Positions 1-10,478 are shown, numbered from the stretch's first letter. The stretch: 64,000 nucleotides of DNA from Malus domestica (GCF_042453785.1 NC_091676.1:26767001-26831000); one strand, 5' to 3'. Made by a program: numbers and translations. The notes: generated by a model not told the origin, from the letters alone.

Positions 1-800
1 AATTTCACTGGAATTACTCCTCCAGTCAAGTTGGAGTCGGACCAGATGGCTCATCATCTCTTAAATTTGCCACGTTCTCCGACTGAATTTATCTCTACTC
101 TATGTGGACACGTTAGACCGAACCTTATTGATTTTCAAATTCCAATGCTCCACAGAGTTTCCTTCTCGGGTTTTATCCCATACTCGTTTCACTATTTCTC
201 TATCTAACCGAGCATCCACTAACTGCCCATTTTTCTTCCCTCGCCAAGTGCACTTAGGGCCGTTAAAACCCAAGTCCGAAATCTCCAACTTACTCATGAA
301 CTTCTCCATATATCTAACCCGGTTATATCTCATTTCCGCTCCCCCTGATTTCGCATGATCCCACAAGAATTCATTGAGTCACCACCACATAGCCACGGGA
401 TGTTGTCCGGAACAAAATTCTGAATCATTCCTCTTCAAAAGTCAGCCTTTTCAGCTCGGTAAGACATTTTGTACACACCGGTAAACCTGAACATATTCAA
501 CGAATCCATTAGGCTACATTTAGCGTCAATGAAATGTTTTGAAGATTTCATCACATTCACATGAACCGACTCTTCCCACCAGAGACTAAGACCTCATGTC
601 TTTCCAATGGGTGCAACATTGAAACCATTACAATACCTATTCTCTACCTCACACCTGATATTTTATGATCTTTCATCTTAGTTTCTGAAAGAAATATCAT
701 AGAGGGTCTATGTCTCCTTATCAACCCATGAAGGGATTGAACTACCGTGTCCGACCCTAGACCACGACAGTTCCAGAAGAGGTGTATCATGGTGCTCGTG
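1..800 (-). pseudogene. LINE ORF2 endonuclease fragment
   Basis: This is a remnant of the apurinic endonuclease domain that starts ORF2 of plant L1-type LINEs. On the minus strand, a segment near 800-660 reads like the endonuclease start (WNCRGLG, then RPSMIFLSETK). The 366-100 ORF carries a later endonuclease block (SDLGFNGPKCTWRGKK followed by ARLDR). The pieces are separated by stop codons and frame changes, and the element runs off the left edge of the window. No reverse transcriptase is visible. It continues the ORF1 fragment to its right on the same strand. Calling it a LINE rests on these motifs. Confidence 0.75.
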
Positions 801-829
801 CGGCATTTGTAACAGAGGTCCTGTAACCT

Positions 830-1390
830 TTCAAATCTAAATTCAATCCATGTCTCATTGTCATCAGCCATCGGGAGCCAGCAACATGTGGTCAGAGGGT
901 TCGAGGTCTTAATAGCCACCTTAACTCTTAAGAAACCCTACGCTTTACCAGGGTTCTCAAAGTCCTCGTACTCACCTATCTTTATAGCCAGACGTCTCAC
1001 ATTTCCTTTTGAATGAAGATAAGGTGGAACACCCCTGATTTGTATCCTAAACGAAACTATATTCATGTTGATTTCCTCCAGAGCTAACTCATGAGTCTAT
1101 CTTTTGACTGAGAAGTTCTGCTTCATGACTGCCCACGGGACTTTGTTTAGAATCTGAGTTGCAGTACTTTCATCTTGGACAGTGATGATGAAAGTATTGT
1201 CTTTAACCCATTTAACTTCAATTTCCCCCCACTCCTTCCACGAGGATCTTAGGATATTTCGCATGCCCGATTTGTTTAGGGTTTTGTTAACCAATACCTT
1301 TCCCATCAGTTTGACTCCTTGCTCCATTGTAGATAGGTCCATGTTTTTTTCCGGATGAACTACAAGTTCCTCTACATTCGCTGCTGCCAT
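830..1390 (-). pseudogene. LINE ORF1 (DUF4283 / zinc-knuckle) fragment
   Basis: The ATG at 1390 opens a 97-aa ORF resembling the DUF4283 nucleic-acid-binding domain found in ORF1 of plant LINEs (KVLVNKTLNKSGMRN, then VKWVKDNTFIITV). After a stop near 1097 the similarity continues in pieces through VPPYLHSKGNVRRLAIKIG to the start of a CCHC knuckle (RFERLQDLCYKC). The knuckle stops after its second cysteine and the sequence jumps almost directly to the endonuclease start. Much of ORF1's C-terminal half therefore appears deleted. It is a dead partial element. Confidence 0.72.
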
Positions 1391-2255
1391 TACCCCCCAA
1401 ATTTGTTTTACTTCCCAAGCTTATTGATTTAAGATATACCGACAGATGATCATTACACCTCTTTCTTGTACCTCTCCTTGTTCTTCCTCTACTTAAATTT
1501 TTTCCTCCTAGCTTTTTGATTCAAATTGTAAATGCACCAGGACCATAACCACAATAACTAAAGTATGTAACCTGTTGTTGAGCCGTACCTCACCATTAAT
1601 GCCCCACTTAATGTGAGCTGAGCAGTTTGCCTTCGAAGCTGATGTTTGTAGCATCCGAGGGAATTTCTACCTCCTTTTATTGCCTCGGTTTGATTTTCTG
1701 ACTTTAATTCTATACCCACTTCTCTGTACTTTGGATCTGTCATCCTCCTTAATTTTCCTTATACCTTTTTGTTTAATATTTGTCTTCCAACTCCCTTTGC
1801 TTCCTGTCATCCCTACTCCCAACACCTGACCTAGAATCTGACCCCCACAAAGAGTGAGATCGATGGCAAGCAAGCAAGAGTCGAGCTGAAGCCTTTAAAG
1901 AGATCACCTGAGACAACTTAGCAATCAGATCAACATTAATAAAAGAGTAGGAAATGGTTGGGATGCCTTAATTTTAAGAAAGATGAATAAATTCAAAAAA
2001 TCTGAAAGGGGATCTGGTGGTGAGAAGAGCAAAAATCAAATCTGATTGGTGGCTGAGCAATAAATCGACTCTGTAAATGGGTGATGTGTAAAAGCTAAGC
2101 AACAACCAGCTATATTGAGGGAGTTAATTTGAGGAAAAGGGCTAGATTTGAAGATCTTCGAAAAAGGGATCTGGATGGGGCTCTAAAGATAAATGGGTGA
2201 GCAATAACTCGGGTTGGTGGGTGAGAGCTTTAAAGATCAAAACCTAGTATGAGGG
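1391..2255. other. Stretch without a recognisable gene
   Basis: About 860 bp between the LINE remnant and the Harbinger element. There are two short overlapping minus-strand ORFs (1558-1743 and 1667-1873), rich in Lys and Arg, with no recognised domain. They could be the 5' region of the LINE or unrelated intergenic DNA. I see no intact gene. Confidence 0.5.
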
Positions 2256-2615
2256 TAATGCCATCTCTAACTGAGGGCTGGCCAGAGGGCTCGTTTTAGC
2301 CCTCTGACCCTCCAAGATATTAATATTTTAATAAACAATATAGGGCCATATTTTCCTCCGTCTCCAACCAATGGCCAAAGGGCCATAGGGCTCGTTTTAG
2401 CCCTGTCACAAAAAACCGTCTCCAACCGTGGGCCAAAGAGCCATAGGGCCAAACATAATTTATTATTTAAAAAGTACAACTTAAATTCAAATCCAATGGC
2501 TAAGTGACGTCAGCTAGCCGTTGGATTTGAAATTTTTTTTTTGCTATAAATAGGGTGGATATTGGGCTATAATTCACACAACTTTGAATTCAATCTATTT
2601 CAATTCAAGTTTGCA

Positions 2616-3959
2616 ATGAATTCCAACTTTGGATCCTCTTCAGATTCCAACCGGGGGTCCTCGTCCAATTCCAAATTGGAAGCAAAATGGGAATGAGACA
2701 AGAAGATGAAGAGTGATGAAGAAGTTCAAGTAAGGTGCAACAAACAAAACAGAGTAGCAGCCATGATTGCGGCCATGATGTGTCAGCCAACTGAGGAACA
2801 ACCTTAATGGGGTGGCTCTGTTGTTAGTCACTCTTACAAACCACGAAACAGAGCAATGATGTATGCCAATCCGATGAATAACTACTTCAACCCTAACTCG
2901 GTGTACACATAAGAGGATTTCAGACGCCGCTTCCAGATGAGGTGTCATGTCTTTGAGCGTTTACTTCGTGATGTCCAGCAGGTCAATCCATACTTTCGAC
3001 AGAAGCGGGACAGAGCAGGCCGCCCTGGTTTCTCACCTCATCAAAAGGTTACTGTTGCACTTCAAATGATGGCCTATGGCTCCCTAGCTAATTCGATGGA
3101 TGAAACCCATGGTATGTCTGAGTCTACATGCTTTCATACTCTTGAACGATTCTGTGACAAAATTGTTCAGGTTTACAAAGATGAGTACCTCCGCAAGCCA
3201 AATCAAGAAGATTTGAATCGGCTTCTTCACAAAGCTGAAGACCGTGGGTTTCCTGGCATAATAGGGTCATTAGACTGCATGCATTGGGATTGGAAGAATT
3301 GTCCCACCGGATGTCAATGAGGCTTTAGCGGAAGATTGAGAAAGCCAACTATTGAGTTAGAGGCGGTTGCCTCATATGACACATGGATCTGGCATGCTTT
3401 CTTTGGAGTCCCTGGATCCCAAAATGACATTACAGTTCTTGGGCGTTCACCCCTCTTCAATAACTTGACGGAAGGTAAAACACCTCAACTTGACTACTAC
3501 ATCAACAGCCGTCAATACAATATGGGGTATTACTTGGCAGATAACCACTATCCAAAGTGGGCGACACTTGTCCAAGCAATTCCAAACCCTAGGAATGATG
3601 CAAAAAAGTTGTTTACCTTACACCAAGAGGCATACCGAAAAGATGTTGAAAGAGCTTTCGGTATTCTACAAGCACAGTGGAAGATCATCAGCGAGTGAAG
3701 TCGAGAAAATTTGGACTCCATCATGATGTCTTGCATCATATTACACAATATGATAGTGGAGGATGAGAGACATGGGTATATTGATGGAAAGTTCGATGAC
3801 AACCAAGAAGATCCAAATAGGTCAAGAAGGGCTCGTGCAAAAGTATATGATGTGCCTAATTTGCCTTTCAATCCAGGAACTGGTAGTATCTCTATAAATA
3901 AGTACATGAGACGCTATAGAATGATACGTTCTCATGCCACAAACAAGTACCTACAATAG
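2616..3959 (+). pseudogene. Harbinger transposase (DDE_Tnp_4), five in-frame stops
   Basis: One continuous frame of about 447 codons runs from the ATG at 2616 to the TAG at 3957-3959 with no frameshift. It is interrupted by stops at 2694, 2805, 2910, 3318 and 3696. The three catalytic blocks of plant PIF/Harbinger transposases are readable: GSLDCMHWDWKNCP (first Asp), VPGSQNDITVLGRSPLF (second Asp) and YRKDVERAFGILQ (Glu). The tail ILHNMIVEDERH is also typical of the family. At the fourth stop the family's usual Trp is also changed to Cys (NCPTGCQ then stop). The start at 2616 is the first ATG in this frame. The protein cannot be made, so any movement would need a transposase from elsewhere. 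Confidence 0.88.
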
Positions 3960-4177
3960 GATATTGTTGCACATCTTTAGGCCAAAAGAAGCATGTAGTA
4001 GGCGTTTAAGTTTTATGTTGTTAAATGTTTTTAAAAATGTTGTTTAAGTTTCATGTTGTTAAATGTTTTTTTATGTTGTATAATTTGTATGTTGGTTAAT
4101 GTTATTTAATGTTGTTTCATATTGTTTAATGTTGTTTCATGTTACTTAATTTAATTTAATGGTGTATAATGGCTTAG

Positions 4178-4405
4178 GAAGTTATAGGAAAAATATATAA
4201 TTTAAAAAAAATATGAAACAAATTTTGTGAAATAGAAGTTATAGGAAAAAAATAGAATTTAAAATAAAATGAAACAAATTTTGTGAACTAGAAGTTATAG
4301 GAAAAATGGAATTTAAAAAAAAATAGGAAACAAATTTTGTAAAATAAAAGTTATAGGAAAAAATAGAATTTAAAAAAAATGAAAAATAGAAGTTATAGGA
4401 AAATT
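4178..4405 (+). repeat. AT-rich tandem repeat in the Harbinger 3' region, about 57 bp x 4
   Basis: Four degenerate direct copies, each beginning GAAGTTATAGGAAAAA and continuing through an A-rich run to GAAACAAATTTTGTGAA. The last copies are shortened. They lie between the transposase frame and the right subterminal repeat. The minus-strand Phe/Tyr-rich ORF across this stretch is only a by-product of the repeat. Confidence 0.75.
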
Positions 4406-4843
4406 TTTTGTAAATAAAAATAATAATAAAACTGTAAAAATAAATAAATAAATAAATCAAATGCAATGGCTAGCTGACGTCAGCTAGCCGTTGCATTTGA
4501 ATTTTAGCTTAAGCATTCTTGTTGGTTATAACCGACAAGATTAATCTTTTTTCTGGCTAGCCTCGGGCTGGTTGGCTGGCTGTATGAAACCAGCCCTCCA
4601 ACCTTTTGGCCCTTTTAGATTTCGTGGGGCGCTATCAGATTCCACAAGCCCTCTGGCCTAGCCCTTGGTTGGAGATGGTTTTCGAGCTATTTTCAGCCCT
4701 CTGACCCTATGGACCCTTTCGTTGGAGATGGTCTAAGAGAATAGTAAAGGTTAAACCCACACAGAAGAGGGGCTCTCACAGAGGAGAGAAAGGCTTTCAC
4801 GGAGGAGACAAAACTGAACTAGTCCTATTATCAATGTGATTTA

Positions 4844-5217
4844 GACCTAGTTTGGGAGTGAGGTGCTATGAAAAAAAGCACCTATGAAAAAAAGCTGTGA
4901 GGGTTTTAGGTGTTTGGTAAACTGAAAAAAAATGGCTTATTTTGGAAGCTGCTGTGAGAATAAGCTGAAATCAAAGGAAAAAGCTGAAGCTGCTATTTGC
5001 AGCTTTGGAAAACTGGCTTTTTTTCAAAGCACATGGAGTTACAGTGCTCCTTTAATGAAAAGACCCACTATCAGACTGCTTTTTTTTCCAAAAGCACTTT
5101 TACTAAAAAGTTTACCAAACGCTCTGCTGCTTTATTTCACAGCCGCTTATTCTCACAGCACAGCCGCTTATTCTTACAGCAGCTTTTTTTCAAAGCACAG
5201 CAATACCAAACCAGCCC
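4844..5217. mobile_element. Tourist-like MITE, 374 bp, TTA target duplication
   Basis: The left end GACCTAGTTTGG pairs with the right end read inward, GGGCTGGTTTGG. Flanking TTA trinucleotides are at 4841-4843 and 5218-5220. The interior is non-coding, with many AAAGC/GCTTT and CTGTGAGAATAAGC motifs in inverted arrangement. A TTA duplication and short inverted repeats fit a PIF/Harbinger-derived (Tourist) MITE. A related sequence without the insertion is present at about 5806-5840 and supports these boundaries. Confidence 0.8.
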
Positions 5218-5220
5218 TTA

Positions 5221-5571
5221 GTGTAGTATAGCCTTAATTTAAGTTCACTGCATTCTGAGTCTCTGACCAATGTTGAATAACATTCTTGGTCTTTTCAAGT
5301 ACTATGTGTAATGAATGTAAAGCTTGGATACCACACATACTCATGTCTTGAGGTGGTTTACAGAGAAGGAAAAGTTTAGGTTTTTTCCAATAAATTATGC
5401 AGAGTGTCTTGCATGTTATTAAATTGATTTGTATATTGTTAAATTGGTAAATTGGTAAAGGAAGATTTAGAGCCTTCATCTTGACATAAAAATTATGTTA
5501 TGGATTCGATTGAACGATGAATATTTACATTTATTGATGGTGTTTTATTGATTTCTCTTATAGTGTATTGT
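5221..5571. other. Stretch without a recognisable gene
   Basis: About 350 bp of AT-rich DNA between two MITEs. I see no conserved coding sequence. The short minus-strand ORF at 5234-5479 shows no family features. Confidence 0.5.
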
Positions 5572-5580
5572 AATTGTCAA

Positions 5581-5801
5581 GGACTTAGATTGTCTGCCAT
5601 TCCCATCCCATACCCTTTCCATGCCCTCCTATATTCTGTGGTCACGGTTAAGCCACGTCAACATTTTATATTCCCATTACTTTTTGTCTTATTATTTTTA
5701 TAAAAAAATCAATATAAAATGTTGACGTAGCTTAATCATGATCACAGAATATAGGAGGGCATGGGAAGGGTATGGGATGGGAGGGCAGACAATCCAAGTC
5801 C
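5581..5801. mobile_element. Mutator-like MITE, 221 bp, 9-bp target duplication
   Basis: Almost the whole element is a long inverted repeat. The left arm starts GGACTTAGATTGTCTGCC and the right arm read inward starts GGACTTGGATTGTCTGCC. Similarity continues for roughly 95 bp through CCCATCCCATACCC to CACGTCAACATTTTATA. The flanks are a perfect 9-bp direct repeat, AATTGTCAA, at 5572-5580 and 5802-5810, which is the size typical of Mutator-like elements. It has no coding capacity. Confidence 0.88.
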
Positions 5802-6226
5802 AATTGTCAATGTGATTTACTGTAGTACATCCTTAATTTATTTACAATTTTAAAACTTATAACCAAATGGATGTCAATTAATCGGGTAAGATTTAAGGTT
5901 GAAATCCCCAACAAGGTTTTTATCGAGGCCAATATTATGCACCATATCCTCAGTATTGTATGTTTTCAAATTCTATCAATGAATATCATACTTTTCTCAT
6001 AAGTGGTGATATCTAACAAGAAATAAGTTAGAAGAAAACAATTCTGAGTTACTTTAAAGAAATTGGAACAAAATGGTTGACTGGTGTCACTATAAACAAA
6101 ATTTCAATTTTTCTATTTATTTATGGCGGTTGTAAAAATCAATATTGTAATGCAGTTGATATTTTGAGCTTTCAGTGTTGACTATTTGCAAATTTACAAA
6201 ATTTGTATTCAATTTGATTAGCTTAA

Positions 6227-6380
6227 ATGGAAGATGAAGTTTCAACTCCTCTTGATCAATTACTGCCATATAAAAAAAATTGTGAAAATTAAAGTCCGTG
6301 TCTGTAGAATATTGAGACCAAGACTTCCAGGAATGACTGATCAATATATAGGGCTGCATTGTATATTGGTTGATGAAAAT
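6227..6380 (+). pseudogene. RPA-like (DUF223) gene, exon 1
   Basis: This is the first exon of a replication-protein-A-like gene of the kind found in plant Helitrons. It opens with MEDEVSTPLDQLLPYKK. After a frame change at an A8 run (about 6271-6279) it continues in another frame as KIKVRVCRILRPRLPG and then IGLHCILVDEN, the start of the first OB fold. The exon ends at a GT (GTGAGC) at 6381, and the frame resumes after AG at 6880 in the next exon. The poly-A frame change means the copy is not functional as read. The remaining exons lie at 6881, 17192, 17400 and about 22231, all on +. Confidence 0.72.
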
Positions 6381-6441
6381 GTGAGCAGTCATTCTTTAAT
6401 AATTTTAACTAATAAACATTTGATATTATGTATCAATAATT

Positions 6442-6537
6442 TGACACACCCCGATCCTAGAATCAAGTCGTGATGGCCAACACGCCTTGATTCTAGGATC
6501 GGGCAGCACGCCTTGATTCTAGAATCGGGGTGTGTCA
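6442..6537. repeat. 96-bp palindrome bounded by LTR-type termini
   Basis: The sequence begins TGACACACCCCGATCCTAG and ends with the reverse complement, CTAGAATCGGGGTGTGTCA. An extra direct copy of CGCCTTGATTCTAG lies in the middle. The terminal TGACACACCCCGA is the same as the end of the 3.5-3.7 kb LTRs elsewhere in the window. AATT flanks both sides. It sits in the intron between RPA-like exons 1 and 2. It looks like a collapsed inverted pair of LTR ends, but its origin is inference. Confidence 0.7.
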
Positions 6538-6880
6538 AATTTGTTATTTGTTTTAATTCGTATGACATGATATTTCTGCTTTCTAGGGTAAAGAGTGTAC
6601 TAATCTTTGTATTCTTTGACTTTATATTGTCAAATAATATATCAATTCTCATACGAACTCTGTACAACATGTGAATTTTTTTTATACATATCCATCCCGT
6701 TTAAAGTGTTAATTACAATTGTAAATTGATTGTCACTATTTACTATGGAGATCGCTGTTTGGTATTCGTCATTTACATCTTTTTCATCTTATTACAAGTG
6801 CAAAATTCAGCATGATTTACTTATTCAATGTATGTTTAACAATTTTATTTTCTTCCATTTTCCCACACTGAATTGTCAAG

Positions 6881-7066
6881 CAACAAGCGATTGAGGCGTC
6901 TTCTAATGAGATAGACTATGAAATCATAGTGCTAAAAATTGAAGCAAATGGTTGCTATGAAATTATGAATTTTTGTACTAACAAAATGAGAAGCCAGTAT
7001 AAAGTGGTGCCGCATGACACTCATATTGTGTTTACTGCTAAGACAATTTTTAACAAAATCAATCAG
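6881..7066 (+). pseudogene. RPA-like (DUF223) gene, exon 2
   Basis: The exon starts after an AG at 6879-6880 and reads QQAIEASSNEIDYEIIVLKI, then CYEIMNFCTNKMRSQYKVVP and HIVFTAKTIFNKINQ. This is the typical second half of the first OB fold in RPA1-like DUF223 proteins (YxIxNF, then a K(F/Y)xVVPH-type motif). The open frame continues to 7216 but loses recognisable similarity after about 7066, so an intron or the insertion junction begins there. The gene resumes only at 17192, beyond the viral insertion. Confidence 0.75.
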
Positions 7067-7216
7067 AGAATTTATATAGTTATACAAAATATCAGGTTAT
7101 CTCCTCTGCATAATAAAATTTTAAATTATTTTGGCTGTCGATTATATCTATATGGTACACATCTAAAATGCTCTTTCACCATTATGTGTCCTCGAACAAT
7201 TATATACATCTCCTAA

Positions 7217-8530
7217 AAAAAATTTAGCGCATTTTTAAATTATATAAGGTTTTAATCAGTTTTTTCAATTTTTTGTTGATTATCTTATTTCACATAAAAG
7301 AAGAAGCTAATATTACCCTATGGTTAGACATTGCACACAACTTTTCTTCTCTTTCACTGGAAACACTGGCCCAACCAACGGTTGCGGTTTTTACAAGCTT
7401 GAAAGTTAAGGTATTTTTAGGTATTTAGTTCAATAAAAAGTGAATTCATTTTGTATCTTCTTTCTAATAAGTTTAAATATCTAATTATCATGAAATCTGT
7501 TTTCCTCTGCTTATTAAACAATATTCGATAATTTTATTTAGTCTTAAACTGTTTATGAGATTAACTTAAAATGATCACTGCCTGGATAACTCAAAAGTTT
7601 TGATGCATGCGGAAAAAATATTATGTTGTGATATAGCATTAACACAAAATATCATTCATGCATATAATGTGTTACTTCAGTTTTAATTTTGTTCTTAAAA
7701 GAATAGGAAAACTAATGAAAAAGACTTGAAAACTTTGAATTTTTAATGATAATGACAAAATAAAGGATAAAGTGAATAGTATTAGGATTGATTTTTTAGT
7801 GTAAAAATGTGGTTTTTCGTTAGAGTGAACAATACGGGGAACTTTACGTTAAAATTCCCTAAAAAAATTAGTAGAAGTCGAACTTAATAGTTTTTCTAAC
7901 TATTGATATATATATATATATATATATATTATATTTTTTGTGGTTAATTTTAATGTTTATATTTTAATTTGTATGGAAATTAGATTTATATCAACATGAG
8001 AGACATTGATTGAAAAAAGGAAATGTGATATGTGTGGAGTTTCTTTTAAAACTCCTTAATCCGGATCTCCTCTTTATTGTGTTCTATAGTCTTGATTGTA
8101 TATTATGTCTACATCATATCCCCATAATATTTTTCTATTAAGTTTTAGTATAGATAATGAAAAAAAATTAAACCTGAGAAGTTGAAATTGCTTACCTTGA
8201 GCACAGAGGGCTTTGGAGGCCTATCAGTTTTTATCGATGGTTAAAAAAATACTTTATTAAGTATAATCCATACCAATTATAAGATTTTTGGCTATCTCTA
8301 ACAATATGTTAATAGTGCATTGTCACAATAAACATATTACAAAACTTGCATTCATTCTAACAAAGTTAATTCTACATCACCATTTTTTAGTTAAATATAA
8401 GGGAGTTCTAACGAAAAGGGCCTGAAACTATTCATTCTTAATCAAAATGACATTTTGTGTATGAAAAGTCCATAATGGATCAGGTTCTTTTCTTTATTTA
8501 CTCTTATGCCATTACAGCAGGGTCCACAGT
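7217..8530. other. AT-rich stretch without a gene; (TA)n at 7906-7930
   Basis: About 1.3 kb of AT-rich DNA between RPA-like exon 2 and the viral insertion. It contains a short TA dinucleotide run. I see no coding exon or inverted-repeat element. Most likely it is intron of the RPA-like gene or degenerate viral or Helitron DNA. Confidence 0.5.
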
Positions 8531-8755
8531 GATGTTGACATTTCTGTCTGGGAATACATCATTTTACATTATGATATTAAACTTATGCTAATTTACAGCT
8601 AGTTCTTCAGGCTTTCATCATGCTATCGAGGTTATGCAGCTCTTCTTCTGTCAAATTATTTCAATATTGTTCATCGCCTTCTACTAGCTCCGCATCTCTT
8701 TCTTTATCACCTTGTAATATATTTCTGCTGTTTCTTCTTTGAAATTTTGGGGCTT

Positions 8756-9589
8756 TCAATAAGGCTGATGACTGATTCTTGTCTTGCTGTAAATATACAT
8801 CTCTTCTTCTTCTGCTACTAGTACCATGTCATACCTAAAATCTTCAAACTCATCTAAAGCAAACATTTGGATCCCTGTAAATTTTAAAATTTCTTTGTAT
8901 GAAGGAGTCCACCTATATGAGAAGATAGGGAATAGCCTAAAGGACTCTTCATTAATCATGGCTATATGCCTATCTTTCTCCTTATGCGTATAGAAATACC
9001 AGTCTGGAGGACTACTAATAAAGCTTATGCAAATTTATTTCCATCTTTCCAGATAATCTTCTGCTACTTTTATAAGTTTTTCAAGAAATGATTCTAGTTG
9101 GGAAATACGATTAATGAATATTTTATCAAGATAACCAAACTTTATTAGTAAGGCAGGGGTAACTTCTACCACATTATGCTTTTTCTGATGCTCATAACCA
9201 AAATGCCATGGTTTAAAATCTCTCATGTTAATCCTGGCCACAACTATGCTAACCTCTGATTTACAAATACAATTTTCTGTACTATCACAAAGACATGGTG
9301 GATACATCTTTGTAATAATATTCATCCCTGGTTTTGGATCAAAGATGGACTCATACAAAGCACATTGTAATTGTAATTGTAACTCCTTCATGGACTGTGA
9401 TGATCTGCTCAGGATCTCATTTTGCATATCTGGTGACATTATTCTTAATTTTGCTTTTGAAATTTCTTCTAATAAAACATCATCTAATATTAAGTCTGAA
9501 GATATATTCCTAAGAAAATTTTCATATTTTTCTTGTTTTTCTTTGTCACTCAGAACCTGATGCTGCTCATTATTTTGGTATTGCTCCAT
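8756..9589 (-). pseudogene. Viral accessory ORF (unrecognised), split by one in-frame stop
   Basis: The ATG at 9589 opens a 184-aa frame ending at 9035. The same frame resumes past that single TAA, contains an ATG at 8959, and ends at 8756. The undisturbed product would therefore be about 277 codons. The first part is acidic with predicted helical stretches and a small cysteine cluster (CLCDSTENCICK). The second part is aromatic-rich (FRLFPIFSYRWTPSYKEI). I do not recognise a known domain. Its position downstream of RNase H is where several caulimovirid genera place a translational transactivator or inclusion-body protein, but I see no clear viroplasmin motif. The stop at 9035-9037 probably reflects decay after integration. 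Confidence 0.55.
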
Positions 9590-9611
9590 TTCAACGTCTT
9601 CTTCTAAGAGC

Positions 9612-10220
9612 TCAATTAATTTCTTTTATGGGTTCATTAGCCTCTTGTTCTATGGGTTCAATAACCTCTTTTCCCTTATTCTTAAGCTGATCAATTTCTA
9701 AACCTATTTTCAATTCTCTTTTCAAGGTGTCACTTGCCTTTTGCTGCATTCTAAGATATTGAAGTTCTTGGTTCATTTTGGTAAACTTACCAAGTAATGA
9801 CTCATGGTCCCTAGAGATGACTTGAAAGTTGTGCTCAATAGAATGAATATGCTGCTGGTTTTGGTGGAAATTAAAATTAAAGTTATCAAACTCTTGTTCC
9901 AAGGCTCTAATTAATTTTTCATGACCTAACCTCATGCTTGGCTGCTTAATTTGGATATTCCAAAAATTATCTAAGAGAACCTGCTGCCTATCAGAAAGCT
10001 CTGGTACCCTTGACCTATATCTCAGAGTTGGATTTCTGATTCCTTCAACAATATTGCCATTAAAGTTGAACATAGGTACTGGTGCTGATGCTGGTCTGCT
10101 CATGCTATTTTGAAATCCACTTAATGGTGGAGGTTGATGGTGCATCATTATGCCATTGAAAGAAACTCTTCTACCTTGCAGCCTTGTGTTATTTGCTGAT
10201 GATGGTCCATGATATTCCAT
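9612..10220 (-). CDS. Viral ORF downstream of RNase H, coiled-coil, unrecognised
   Basis: An open frame of 202 aa begins 7 nt after the RNase H stop. The N-terminal third is Pro/Ser-rich (HHQPPPLSGF, then RPASAPVPMFNFN). It is followed by a basic YRSRVPELSD segment and a long predicted coiled coil (about residues 100-185). It overlaps no other ORF, and the next ORF starts 22 nt further on. I cannot place it in a known family. A transactivator-like or inclusion-body role is possible by position only. It is one of the few viral frames here without an obvious break. Confidence 0.55.
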   Translation of the reverse strand: MEYHGPSSANNTRLQGRRVSFNGIMMHHQPPPLSGFQNSMSRPASAPVPMFNFNGNIVEGIRNPTLRYRSRVPELSDRQQVLLDNFWNIQIKQPSMRLGHEKLIRALEQEFDNFNFNFHQNQQHIHSIEHNFQVISRDHESLLGKFTKMNQELQYLRMQQKASDTLKRELKIGLEIDQLKNKGKEVIEPIEQEANEPIKEIN

Positions 10221-10226
10221 ACATGT

Positions 10227-10478
10227 TCAACAAATTAATCTTGATAAGATATCAGCTAATGTATTGTCATTACCTTTTATATGTTCAAAATTTGGTTTAA
10301 AACCATTTCCTGTAATTGAATCAACAAAATTAATCCATCTCTGGGCTGCTTGTTTATTAGCATGTATCTTATTATAATGAGAAACTATATTTTGACAATC
10401 TGTTCTAATCGTAAATACTTCATTATGTAAAAATAAAGAAAGTGTTTCAAGTGAATTAATTATCCCTAAAATTTCCAA
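10227..10478 (-). pseudogene. Viral RNase H domain, C-terminal part
   Basis: This is the end of the polymerase polyprotein. It reads like a retroviral-type RNase H: IRTDCQNIV carries a catalytic-type Asp, and the domain closes with LADILSRL, a common pararetrovirus ending. It is in the same numerical frame as the reverse transcriptase ORF, but about 390 bp of intervening sequence is interrupted by stops and a tandem duplication. It therefore survives only as a detached fragment. Confidence 0.8.

Larger units (their letters stand above)
2259..4733 (+). mobile_element. PIF/Harbinger DNA transposon, 2475 bp, with TAA target duplications
   Basis: The ends are imperfect inverted repeats: TGCCATCTCTAAC on the left against GACCATCTCCAAC read inward from the right. 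The element is flanked by TAA at 2256-2258 and 4734-4736, the 3-bp target duplication typical of this superfamily. Long subterminal repeats rich in AGGGCC/GGCCCT follow. A palindromic block around TGACGTCAGCTAGCCG occurs near both ends (about 2503 and 4474). The interior carries a DDE transposase frame on + (2616-3959). The element is complete in structure, but its transposase is interrupted by five stops. Confidence 0.9.

Noticed and set aside
1558..1873. Two short Lys/Arg-rich minus-strand ORFs upstream of the LINE ORF1 start
   Set aside because: Different frames, no recognised domain; could be the LINE 5' region but cannot be supported as genes.
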